A stretch of DNA of 64,000 nt from Gemmatimonas phototrophica (GTDB taxonomy: Bacteria; Gemmatimonadota; Gemmatimonadetes; Gemmatimonadales; Gemmatimonadaceae), in assembly GCF_000695095.2 (NCBI RefSeq), contig NZ_CP011454.1, positions 4,092,001 through 4,156,000 on the forward strand, given 5' to 3'. The notes beneath the pieces were generated by a model. It did not search any database. It was not told where the DNA came from and saw only the letters and a list, made by a program, of their open reading frames with translations. This document shows, piece after piece, positions 17,628-25,249 of the stretch; within the stretch, counting starts at the first letter, position 1, and every line of letters begins with the position of its first letter. The position numbers and the translations under genes are program-made.

Positions 17628-19090
17628 CGTGCTCACTTGTCAGATTATTCATGCTCGGCGGTTTGTTGGTAGCGGGGCCTGACGAGAGTAGCGCGCAAAC
17701 CACTGGATCACCCTGGCAGGTGACGGCACGCGGGGACTCCGTGCAGTTCGACACGCTCTCCGTACGCCTGCGCAGCGGGGAACGGGTGGCGGTTCGCGGC
17801 ACATTGCGCGTACCGGAGTGGCGACGTGGGACCAGCGCACGCCGGGTCACTCTCCGCTGGCTGCGCTTCAGCGGCAGCGTTGGCACGAGTGGACCGGATG
17901 CTCCGCCTATTGTCTTTCTCGCGGGCGGACCTGGTGACGCGGGCACGCGCGCCATCTCCACCATGCCCGTCGCCTTGTTGGATTTTCTGCTCGTCGCAGG
18001 GGATCTGATTGCCTTTGATCAGCGGGCCACAGGCACATCCATTCCCTTGCTTGTCTGTGCGCCATCGGCTGCCGTGTCCCCTGATCTGCGGCTCACTCGT
18101 GCACAGCGCGATTCGCTTTCGCTGTCCGCAGCACACACCTGCCTCGCACAGTTGCAGGCGAGCGGTGTTCAGCGGGCCGGCTACAGCACGGGAGAAAGTG
18201 TCGAGGATCTCGAGTCACTCCGCATTGCGATCGGCGTTCCCAGCGTGTCCTTGTATGGTGGCAGTTACGGCACGCACCTCGGGCTCGCGTACATGCAGGC
18301 GTATCCCAAACGGACCGCGCGCGCCGTATTGGCCGGGGTTGAGGGCCCGGATGACACCTTCAAACGGCCGAGTCGAATCGACGCGGTGTTTGCGGATATA
18401 TCCCAGGTGGCATCACGAGACCCGCGGTTCGCCGGTCGCAGGCCGCTGTTGGAGGTTTTCGATTCGCTGCGCACGCAACTCGCGGCAACGACACCGGTGG
18501 TGACGGTTGGCAGCAGCGAAATCCGCCTGGACGCCTTCGATTTGCAACGATTCGTGACGGATGCGCTGGGCGAGCAGCGGACTATTGTGACGTTGCCGTC
18601 GCAGCTTTACGCCATGGCCGAGGGAAAGCTCGAGCTGTTGGCGCCCACCGCCATGCGCCTGCGCGCCGCCCGACCGCTCAACGCCATGAATTTGCTGGTC
18701 AACTGCGCGTCTGGTGCAAGCGCGGCACGGTGGGCCGCCATTGATGCGGACATCCGCACGGCTCGACTTGGCGATGCCATGGACTTCCCCGCCAACGTGC
18801 AGTGCCGGACGGATGAACTGCGATCAGCGAGGGCAGCGGGCAGTACGCGCAGCAAGGCTGTACCAGTTCCGGTGTTGTTCATCAGCGGGACGTGGGATGG
18901 CCGGACCCCAGTGGCCAATGTGGAGGAGTTGTTGGCGACCTTCACCTTCGGCCGTCATCTGGTGGTGCCATTTCAGTCGCACGGTCTGATGGGTGATCCG
19001 GATGTGGTCGAAGCGTCGCTGCGTTTCCTGCGAGGGGATCATGTAGCGGGTGCACGACTGATTCGAACCGCCCCCGCATTTAGGCAGTAA
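17624..19090 (+). CDS. secreted alpha/beta hydrolase, proline-iminopeptidase/TAP-like
   Basis: A 488-residue exported hydrolase with a signal peptide ending near ESSAQ. The fold opens with [14 protein letters not shown] (oxyanion loop). The nucleophile elbow GGSYG places the Ser at about 214. The later [14 protein letters not shown] supplies the Asp, and [10 protein letters not shown] the His. This set and the C-terminal region fit the TAP-like / S33 peptidase group, so aminopeptidase activity on short peptides is likely. The ATG overlaps the stop of the ribbon-helix-helix gene, placing it third in the SPFH operon. Confidence 0.82.
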   Translation: MTCSLVRLFMLGGLLVAGPDESSAQTTGSPWQVTARGDSVQFDTLSVRLRSGERVAVRGTLRVPEWRRGTSARRVTLRWLRFSGSVGTSGPDAPPIVFLAGGPGDAGTRAISTMPVALLDFLLVAGDLIAFDQRATGTSIPLLVCAPSAAVSPDLRLTRAQRDSLSLSAAHTCLAQLQASGVQRAGYSTGESVEDLESLRIAIGVPSVSLYGGSYGTHLGLAYMQAYPKRTARAVLAGVEGPDDTFKRPSRIDAVFADISQVASRDPRFAGRRPLLEVFDSLRTQLAATTPVVTVGSSEIRLDAFDLQRFVTDALGEQRTIVTLPSQLYAMAEGKLELLAPTAMRLRAARPLNAMNLLVNCASGASAARWAAIDADIRTARLGDAMDFPANVQCRTDELRSARAAGSTRSKAVPVPVLFISGTWDGRTPVANVEELLATFTFGRHLVVPFQSHGLMGDPDVVEASLRFLRGDHVAGARLIRTAPAFRQ

Positions 19091-19122
19091 CCCACTTCCG
19101 TTTACTCACAACACCCACAACC

Positions 19123-20724
19123 ATGCTGCACCTCGCCTTCAAGCGTTCCCGTAGCGCCGGGACGGTGGCACTCGTCCTCACCGTCCTTCTTGTCGTGGCC
19201 GGCCTCATGCTCTCGTCAGTGGCCAACGCGCAGGGGGGGCCGGTGAGCTTCGTGTACCTGCGCGGCGCCGATACCCTTGGCACGGAACAGATCACGCCGG
19301 GCAATGGCGTGGTGCGCGGTGTGCTGCAGTATCGGGGGCAACCGCGCGTGGAGTGGGAGCAGGTGCGCACGCCGCTGCGGCTCACGTTGAACGTGTTCGC
19401 GCCTGGTAGCGCGGCCGATGCGGCGCCGGTACAGGTGGCCAGCTTTGCGCCGCAGGGCGATACCCTGCAGGTGGAGGTGGGCACCCGCGGGGCCATGCGC
19501 CCGCAACGGGTGCCCATGCGCGCCGGGGCGGTGCCGCTGATCAACAACTCCCTGTTGCACAGTGCCCTGCTCACGCAGCTGGCGCGTGAAACCGACCGCA
19601 GCACGCTCCCGGTGATTCTCACGCAGGGCGCGCAGACGCTGGACGCCATCATGGAACGGCGTGGCGACACCACCACCATGACGATGGCCGGCATGGCGCT
19701 GCACATCGTGTGGGCCGACGGCGCGCCAGTGAGTGTCACGGTGCCCGCGCAGAACCTGCGGGCCGTGCGAGCGGGCGCGCCCATTGCGGTGCCGCCAGCC
19801 GCCGCCGTGAACTACGACGCGCCCGCCAACGCACCGTACACCAGTGAACACGTCACCATTCCCACATCGCGCGGCTATACGCTGGCCGGCACGCTCACCC
19901 GCCCCAAAGGCGTGACCGGGAAGGTCCCGGTGCTGGTCACCGTGAGCGGCAGCGGGCCGCAAGATCGCGATTCCCGCATTGCCATCGTGAAGGATTACGC
20001 GCCGTTTCGCGATATCGCCGACACCCTGGGACGCCGTGGCATTGCGGTGTTGCGCTACGATGATCGCGGCGTTGGCCAGAGTGGTGGACGGTCGTCACGT
20101 GATTCCGCCACCAGTGCCGACTTTGCCGATGACATGCTCAGTGCCGTGCAGTTCCTGCGGACCCGCCCCGACGTGGACGGCGCGCGCATCACGGTCGCGG
20201 GGCACAGCGAAGGCGGAATCATTGCGCCACTGGTGGCGGTCAAGGATCCGCTGGTCAAAGCAGTTGCCATCCTCGCCGGTCCGGCCTACGACGGGCGGCG
20301 CATTCTGCTGTACCAGAACGACCTGGGCATCAAGGCGGCGCCCGGACTTTCGGAGAGTCAGCGGGATTCCCTGCGCCGCACCGTCCCGGCGTCGCTGGAT
20401 TCGCTGCAGCGCACCAACCGGTGGATGCGCTACTTCATGACCACCGATCCGCTGGTGACCGCGCGCGCCGTCAAGCAGCCGGTCCTCATTCTGCAGGGCG
20501 ACACCGACATGCAGGTCACTCCCGAGCAGGCGGATACTCTCGCCGCCACCATGAAAGCCGCCGGCAACCGCAACATCACCATGAAGCGCTTCCCGGCCAC
20601 CAATCATCTGTTCCTCGCCGATCCTTCTGGCGCCCCCCAAGGCTACGCGACGTTGAAAGACACGCACGTGCGCCGCGATGTGCTGGGTACGCTGGCCGAC
20701 TGGGTTGTGCGCGTCTCCCGCTAA
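19123..20724 (+). CDS. secreted two-domain alpha/beta hydrolase (dienelactone/S9-like)
   Basis: A 533-residue protein with an N-terminal signal anchor or signal peptide (to about ANAQ). Residues about 38-225 form a beta-rich domain (SFVYLRGADTLGTEQI through VSVTVPAQNLRAVR). The C-terminal catalytic domain follows, opening at YTSEHVTIPTSRGYTLAGTLTRP. The catalytic Ser is about 362 in AGHSEGG, the Asp lies in QGDTDMQV and the His in ATNHLF. The family acts as esterases or peptidases outside the cytoplasm. The N-terminal domain recurs alone in the protein at 21361-22017. It is probably transcribed with the preceding hydrolase (32 bp gap). Confidence 0.85.
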   Translation: MLHLAFKRSRSAGTVALVLTVLLVVAGLMLSSVANAQGGPVSFVYLRGADTLGTEQITPGNGVVRGVLQYRGQPRVEWEQVRTPLRLTLNVFAPGSAADAAPVQVASFAPQGDTLQVEVGTRGAMRPQRVPMRAGAVPLINNSLLHSALLTQLARETDRSTLPVILTQGAQTLDAIMERRGDTTTMTMAGMALHIVWADGAPVSVTVPAQNLRAVRAGAPIAVPPAAAVNYDAPANAPYTSEHVTIPTSRGYTLAGTLTRPKGVTGKVPVLVTVSGSGPQDRDSRIAIVKDYAPFRDIADTLGRRGIAVLRYDDRGVGQSGGRSSRDSATSADFADDMLSAVQFLRTRPDVDGARITVAGHSEGGIIAPLVAVKDPLVKAVAILAGPAYDGRRILLYQNDLGIKAAPGLSESQRDSLRRTVPASLDSLQRTNRWMRYFMTTDPLVTARAVKQPVLILQGDTDMQVTPEQADTLAATMKAAGNRNITMKRFPATNHLFLADPSGAPQGYATLKDTHVRRDVLGTLADWVVRVSR

Positions 20725-20751
20725 CACACGCTGATTCGCAGGAAACGACCA

Positions 20752-21291
20752 ATGTCAATCATTCGCCTGGGGGTATTGGGTGGTCTCGTGGCGCTCGTCG
20801 CGACGTCCATCCTGCTGTATCCGCAGCTCCCCGACATGATTCCGCGCAGCATCGACGCCAACGGTCGCGCCGGGGGCATGATCGCACGCTCGCCCTTCTC
20901 ATGGGGCTTTCCGATCGCCATCTGCATCTCTGTGGCGCTCGTAGTTGAGGTCATCCGTGCCAAGCTGCCGACCCGACCGGATCTGTTCAACTTTCCCGGG
21001 AAGGAGCAGCTGCTGCGCTTGCCCGCCGAGTATCACGGGGAAGTCGTGTCGCAGATGCAGCTGTTCATGGATATCACCAATGCCCAGATGCTCGTGGTAT
21101 TTGCGCTCGTGCAATGGATGCTCTGGCGCGGTGCCCATGGGCAACGCAGCGAAGCGCTCACCATTGCGCTGCTGGTCCTCCCGGTATTGCTGCTGGTGGG
21201 GATGGGGCTGCTGCTCAGTCGCCTCCAGGAAGCCGTCGACCGCGCGCAGCGCCGATACGACAGCCGACGGAATCCCTTAAATACGGACTAG
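20752..21291 (+). CDS. DUF1648/SdpI-like integral membrane protein
   Basis: A 179-residue membrane protein with about four transmembrane helices (roughly 6-24, 52-70, 108-126, 137-158). The segment after helix 1, YPQLPDMIPRSIDANGRAGG, matches the DUF1648 signature (LPdxIPxHxdxxGxp), known from SdpI immunity proteins and from membrane regulators. No toxin gene of the SdpC type is adjacent, so an immunity role is not supported. It lies 27 bp after the hydrolase gene and is likely co-transcribed. Confidence 0.75.
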   Translation: MSIIRLGVLGGLVALVATSILLYPQLPDMIPRSIDANGRAGGMIARSPFSWGFPIAICISVALVVEVIRAKLPTRPDLFNFPGKEQLLRLPAEYHGEVVSQMQLFMDITNAQMLVVFALVQWMLWRGAHGQRSEALTIALLVLPVLLLVGMGLLLSRLQEAVDRAQRRYDSRRNPLNTD

Positions 21292-21360
21292 CCGAGGCAT
21301 ACGAGGTCTCTGAGCATACCCCTCCTGTGATCTTGGAAGACGCGCTGTACATTTGCGCCT

Positions 21361-22017
21361 ATGCGTCGCCTCATTTGCTTGTTCATCGCATTGGTGGTCC
21401 CCTCGGCGGCGCACGCGCAGTCGGCCGCCGACACCGCTTCGGCTGCCGCACCAAGCAGCGCCGTCTTTGCGTACCTCCAATTGGGCGACACCATCGCCTT
21501 TGAGGCGGTCCGCAGCGATACCGCCATGGTGCGCGGGGCGTACATCATTCCCGGGCAGATCCGCCTCAGCTGGGATCAATTGCTCACCAAGGGCGCGCCA
21601 TCGTCACTCACCATTGGCGTGTTCCCTCCCAATGCGCCGGCCGAATTCCGTCCGGTCAGTGAAACCGATTTCGCGACACGCGATGACAGCATCGTGGTCA
21701 CCTCCTATGCGAACGGGAAGACCACCAGCGACACCCGCCCCACCGTGGCCGGAGCCCTCCCGGTGCTGGGACGCTCCATGATCCACCTGTCATACCTCGC
21801 CTTCTACGCGGCGCAGCTGCGAATGCGCACAGTCCCGCTGTACCTCACCTCGTCCGGCAAGACGGTCAACGCGCAGGTCGAGGTCTTCGGGGAACGCGTG
21901 ACCCTGCTGGTCGAGGGGCTTCGGATTGACGCGCTTTGGGACGACGGCGCGCTGGTGGAGGTGCACGTGCCCAGCCAGCAGCTGGTCGTTCGCCGGGTGA
22001 TGCTACTCCCCCAGTAG
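21361..22017 (+). CDS. secreted protein resembling the N-terminal domain of the neighbouring hydrolase
   Basis: A 218-residue exported protein (signal peptide to about AHAQ). Its body aligns by eye with residues 38-225 of the 19123-20724 hydrolase: VFAYLQLGDTIAFEAV against SFVYLRGADTLGTEQI, LPVLGRSMIHLSYLAF against VPLINNSLLHSALLTQ, and DDGALVEVHVPSQQLVVRR against DGAPVSVTVPAQNLRAVR. No catalytic domain is attached. It may bind the same substrate or regulate the enzyme, but no family name is known to me. It lies in the same direction as the hydrolase, two genes downstream. Confidence 0.7.
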   Translation: MRRLICLFIALVVPSAAHAQSAADTASAAAPSSAVFAYLQLGDTIAFEAVRSDTAMVRGAYIIPGQIRLSWDQLLTKGAPSSLTIGVFPPNAPAEFRPVSETDFATRDDSIVVTSYANGKTTSDTRPTVAGALPVLGRSMIHLSYLAFYAAQLRMRTVPLYLTSSGKTVNAQVEVFGERVTLLVEGLRIDALWDDGALVEVHVPSQQLVVRRVMLLPQ

Positions 22018-22137
22018 CAGGCTCTGGGACCACCGGATCAGCACGGCCGTGGCGCCATGCGTATTACATGGGTCGCGGCTGATCATTGTCGCGCCCGTTT
22101 CACATCGTAGCTTCCCTCCAGCAGGACAGACTCACAC

Positions 22138-24726
22138 ATGCGTCATCGTTCTTTTACGCTGGCCGCCGCCGGGCTGACGCTCGGCGCCTGCGCGCCCAAG
22201 CCGGCGCCCGCGCCAGCCCCTACTCCCACTCCGGCTCCCAGTGGGGCACCTACCCCCGCCGCCGGACGTCCCGCTGGCGCCCCCGGCGGATTTGGCCAGG
22301 GTGGCGCGGGTGCCCAGGGTGGCGGTGCCGCCGGTGGTCAGCAGGATCCGCAGCCGCGTCCCTATGGCGCCGTCATCACGCCGCGGGCCACGACCAAAAA
22401 CGGCGTGTTCAAGGTGCACCAGGTGGGCGCGCGCCTGTTCTTTGAAATTCCGCGCGCCGAGTTGGGCAAGGACTATGTGATTGTCACCACGCTGGCCGGC
22501 ACGCCAGACGAAATCGGCATTCGCGGCACCCAGGGTGGCAATAACCTCGTGCGCTTCGAACGTCGCGACAATCGCATCTTCGTACGCGAGGCCGATTACC
22601 GCGACATCATCGCCGACACCGCCGCGTCGCAGAAGCTCGCCGCCGATCTTATTGGCGTGACCAAGATTCTCGCCGCGCTCAACATCGAAGCATACGGGCC
22701 GGACAGCAGCGCGGTCGTGGAAGTGACGCGCATGTTCACCGGCGGCGTCGCCGAATACACCGCCCTTGGCCGTCGCGCCCAGGTCGATGCGGCGCGCTCG
22801 TACATCGAGAAGTTCGCCGCGTACTCGCGCAATGTGAACGTCACCGCCGTGCAGAGCTTTACGCCGCAGGGTGGCGCGCCCGGTGGTGGTGGTGGCTTCC
22901 CCGGCGCGGCCGGCGCGGCGACCGCTCCAACCACGGAGAAGTATACCTTCTCCATTGCCAAGCTCCCCGAGAACCCCATGAAGCCGCGTCTGCTCGACGA
23001 GCGCGTGGGCTACTTCGGCGTGCAGCAGCGTGATTTCAGCGGCGCCACGCAGCGCGTGGAGACGCGTCGCTTCATTGGCCGCTGGCGTCTCGAGTGCAGC
23101 GACAAGAAGGTCGGCAACCTCTGCGTCCCCATCAAGCCCATCACGTACTACCTCGACCCCGCCACGCCGGCGTGGATCAAGCCGTGGATCAGGAAGGGCA
23201 TTGAAGACTGGCAGGTGGCCTTCGAAGCCGCCGGCTTCTACAAGGGCATCATCGCCGCCGAACCGCCGAAGAACGACCCCGACTTCTCGGGTGAAGATGC
23301 CACCGTCGCCATGGTGCGCTGGCTCCCCAGCGCCACCGAAAACGCCGTTGGTCCGTCACTGCGCGATCCGCGCACCGGCGAAATCATTGACGCCGATGTG
23401 CAGACGTATCTCAACGTGATGAACCTCAACCGGTCGTGGTACTTTACGCAGGTGGGCCATCTCGACAAGCGCGCGCAGAAGCTGCCGTTCCCCGATACGC
23501 TCATGGGGCGTCTCGTGGAATACGTCACGGCGCACGAAGTAGGACACACGCTGGGCTTCCCGCACAACTTCAAGGCGAGCTCCATGTATCCCGTGGACTC
23601 GGTGCGCAGCCGCACGTTCGTGAAGACGATGGGGCACACGCCCACGCTCATGGACTACTCGCGCTTCAACTACGTCGCGCAGCCGGAAGACAACATCGCG
23701 CTCGACGATCTCATTCCGAAGGTCGGACCGTATGACAAGTACGCCGTGATGTGGGGCTACACGCCCATCCCTAACGCCAAGACGCCGGAAGACGAAAAGC
23801 CGACGCTGGAGAAGTGGACGCGGATGCAGGACACCATCCCGTGGTATCGCTTTGCGAGCGACGCCGGCGCGGGCGGTGCGGATCCGGGCGAACAGTCGGA
23901 AGCCGTCGGCGATGCCGACGCCGTAAAAGCCACCACGCTTGGCGTGAAGAATCTCAAGCGCACGATGGCGCTGCTGGAAGGCGCCACGGCGTGGAAGGAC
24001 GGCACGACGTTCGACGACCTCGAAGAGCTTTACGGCCGCACCGTGGGTCAGTGGGCCACCGAGATGGGGCATGTCGCGCGCATTCTCGGCGGTCAGTACA
24101 AGCAGGAGAAGTACGTCGGCCAGAAGGGCCCGGTCTATCGTCCCGTGGAGCCGTCGCGCCAGAAGGACGCGCTGCAGTTCCTGCTGGACAACGCCTACAC
24201 GACGCCCACGTGGCTGCTCAACCAGGACATCCTGCGCAAGATCGAGCCGAGCGGCAGCCTGAATCGGGTGGGCAACGCGCAGGCGCGGTCGCTGGCGGCA
24301 CTGGTGGCGAACGAGCGCCTGCAGCGCATGGTGGAAATGGAAGCGATGGCCACGAGCAAGGGCGAGGTGTATCCGGTGGCCGACATGCTGGCCGATCTGC
24401 GCGCCGGACTCTGGAAGGAGATCGGCACGGGCGCGCCCATCGACGCTTTCCGTCGCCGGCTGCAGCGCGTGTATCTCGAAGCGATGGCCAGCAAGATCAA
24501 TCCGCCCGCTGCACCCGCCGCCGCACCGGGCGGTGGTGGCGCCGGCGGACGTGGCGCCGCCGCTCCGGTGGGCACTGCAGACTTCCGTCCGATCCTGAAG
24601 TCGGAAATGCGTGCCCTCGATGCGGACCTCGCGACGGCGATCGGCAAGACGAGCGATCGCATGAGCAAGGCGCACCTGGAAGACGCGCGGGACCAGATCA
24701 GGAAGATGCTGGACAGCGACAAGTAG
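22138..24726 (+). CDS. zinc-dependent metalloprotease lipoprotein (DUF5117/DUF5118/DUF4953 type)
   Basis: An 862-residue lipoprotein. The signal ends in the lipobox LGAC (Cys about 19), then a Pro/Ala/Gly-rich linker to about residue 75. The DUF5118/DUF5117-like beta region follows, and then the metzincin-like catalytic part with HEVGHTLGFPH. His466, His470 and His476 should bind zinc, and Glu467 is the catalytic base. The conserved NFKASSMYP and YVAQPEDN stretches are also present. A helical C-terminal region ends the protein, with a second Gly/Ala-rich linker near residue 790. It acts at the outer membrane or periplasm on unknown proteins. The next gene, 25250-27862, is a full-length paralogue. 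Confidence 0.9.
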   Translation: MRHRSFTLAAAGLTLGACAPKPAPAPAPTPTPAPSGAPTPAAGRPAGAPGGFGQGGAGAQGGGAAGGQQDPQPRPYGAVITPRATTKNGVFKVHQVGARLFFEIPRAELGKDYVIVTTLAGTPDEIGIRGTQGGNNLVRFERRDNRIFVREADYRDIIADTAASQKLAADLIGVTKILAALNIEAYGPDSSAVVEVTRMFTGGVAEYTALGRRAQVDAARSYIEKFAAYSRNVNVTAVQSFTPQGGAPGGGGGFPGAAGAATAPTTEKYTFSIAKLPENPMKPRLLDERVGYFGVQQRDFSGATQRVETRRFIGRWRLECSDKKVGNLCVPIKPITYYLDPATPAWIKPWIRKGIEDWQVAFEAAGFYKGIIAAEPPKNDPDFSGEDATVAMVRWLPSATENAVGPSLRDPRTGEIIDADVQTYLNVMNLNRSWYFTQVGHLDKRAQKLPFPDTLMGRLVEYVTAHEVGHTLGFPHNFKASSMYPVDSVRSRTFVKTMGHTPTLMDYSRFNYVAQPEDNIALDDLIPKVGPYDKYAVMWGYTPIPNAKTPEDEKPTLEKWTRMQDTIPWYRFASDAGAGGADPGEQSEAVGDADAVKATTLGVKNLKRTMALLEGATAWKDGTTFDDLEELYGRTVGQWATEMGHVARILGGQYKQEKYVGQKGPVYRPVEPSRQKDALQFLLDNAYTTPTWLLNQDILRKIEPSGSLNRVGNAQARSLAALVANERLQRMVEMEAMATSKGEVYPVADMLADLRAGLWKEIGTGAPIDAFRRRLQRVYLEAMASKINPPAAPAAAPGGGGAGGRGAAAPVGTADFRPILKSEMRALDADLATAIGKTSDRMSKAHLEDARDQIRKMLDSDK

Positions 24727-24746
24727 GGGGTTTGTTCGGAGTGAAT

Positions 24747-24786
24747 GGGGGCAGCGGACGTCGTCCGCTGCCCCCGTTCCTTTTTG
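24747..24786 (+). terminator. intrinsic terminator after the first metalloprotease
   Basis: Two 14-base arms (GGGGGCAGCGGACG and its complement, 24747-24775) flank a single central base. A T-rich tract with five consecutive T follows. It lies 20 bp past the stop and before the large palindrome. Confidence 0.88.
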
Positions 24787-24790
24787 CACG

Positions 24791-25152
24791 GATCTGAGAC
24801 CGAGACCGCCGACTCCAGACTGCTAGACGTGGACGATGCGAGTTGTGATGATCGAGGTGCGATGGATATCGAATGTGAGAGGGTCGAGACAACGACGACG
24901 ATGAGAAGTCCGAGCACTGGCGTCCGCACGGAACTGCCGCGACTCCCGACGCGCACCAGCGCGAAGCGCGCCGTGCGCCCCCCGCCCCCAACCGGCCGGT
25001 GTGGGGCACATCCGCGCGGAGGAACTGCTCGGACTTCTCATCGTCGTGGTTATCTCGAGACTCTCACATTCGATATCCATCACCATTCGATCGTCACAAC
25101 TCTCACCGTCTGCCTCTGTCAGTCTGAGGTCTCCGATCTCGCCCCCGCGATC
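24791..25152. repeat. large palindromic intergenic element, copy A
   Basis: The inner palindrome runs 24861-25081, starting and ending with GATGGATATCG and its complement. Arms of about 73 bp match closely, including the GAATGTGAGAG and GATGAGAAGTCCGAGCA blocks. Looser outer arms (GATCTGAGAC-type) extend to about 24791 and 25152. The centre carries GTGGGGCAC at 25001-25009 on the plus strand. It fills most of the 523-bp gap between the two metalloprotease genes; the last 97 bp before the second gene show no clear feature. Confidence 0.87.
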
Positions 25153-25249
25153 TTAGCCCTCCCTGTAGTTCCCCTACGGAATGCACCCGCCTAGACTCCG
25201 GTGTCCCGCCAAGTGAGCGGGCGTTCCTCCCTCCTTTTCGTCAGGTCCA

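Noticed and set aside
20752-21291. SdpI-type toxin immunity assignment
   Set aside because: Only the DUF1648-like motif is shared; no sdpC-like toxin or regulator lies nearby.
23356-24789. Long minus-strand frame opposite the first metalloprotease
   Set aside because: Same antisense shadow pattern, caused by GC-rich codon bias in the real gene.
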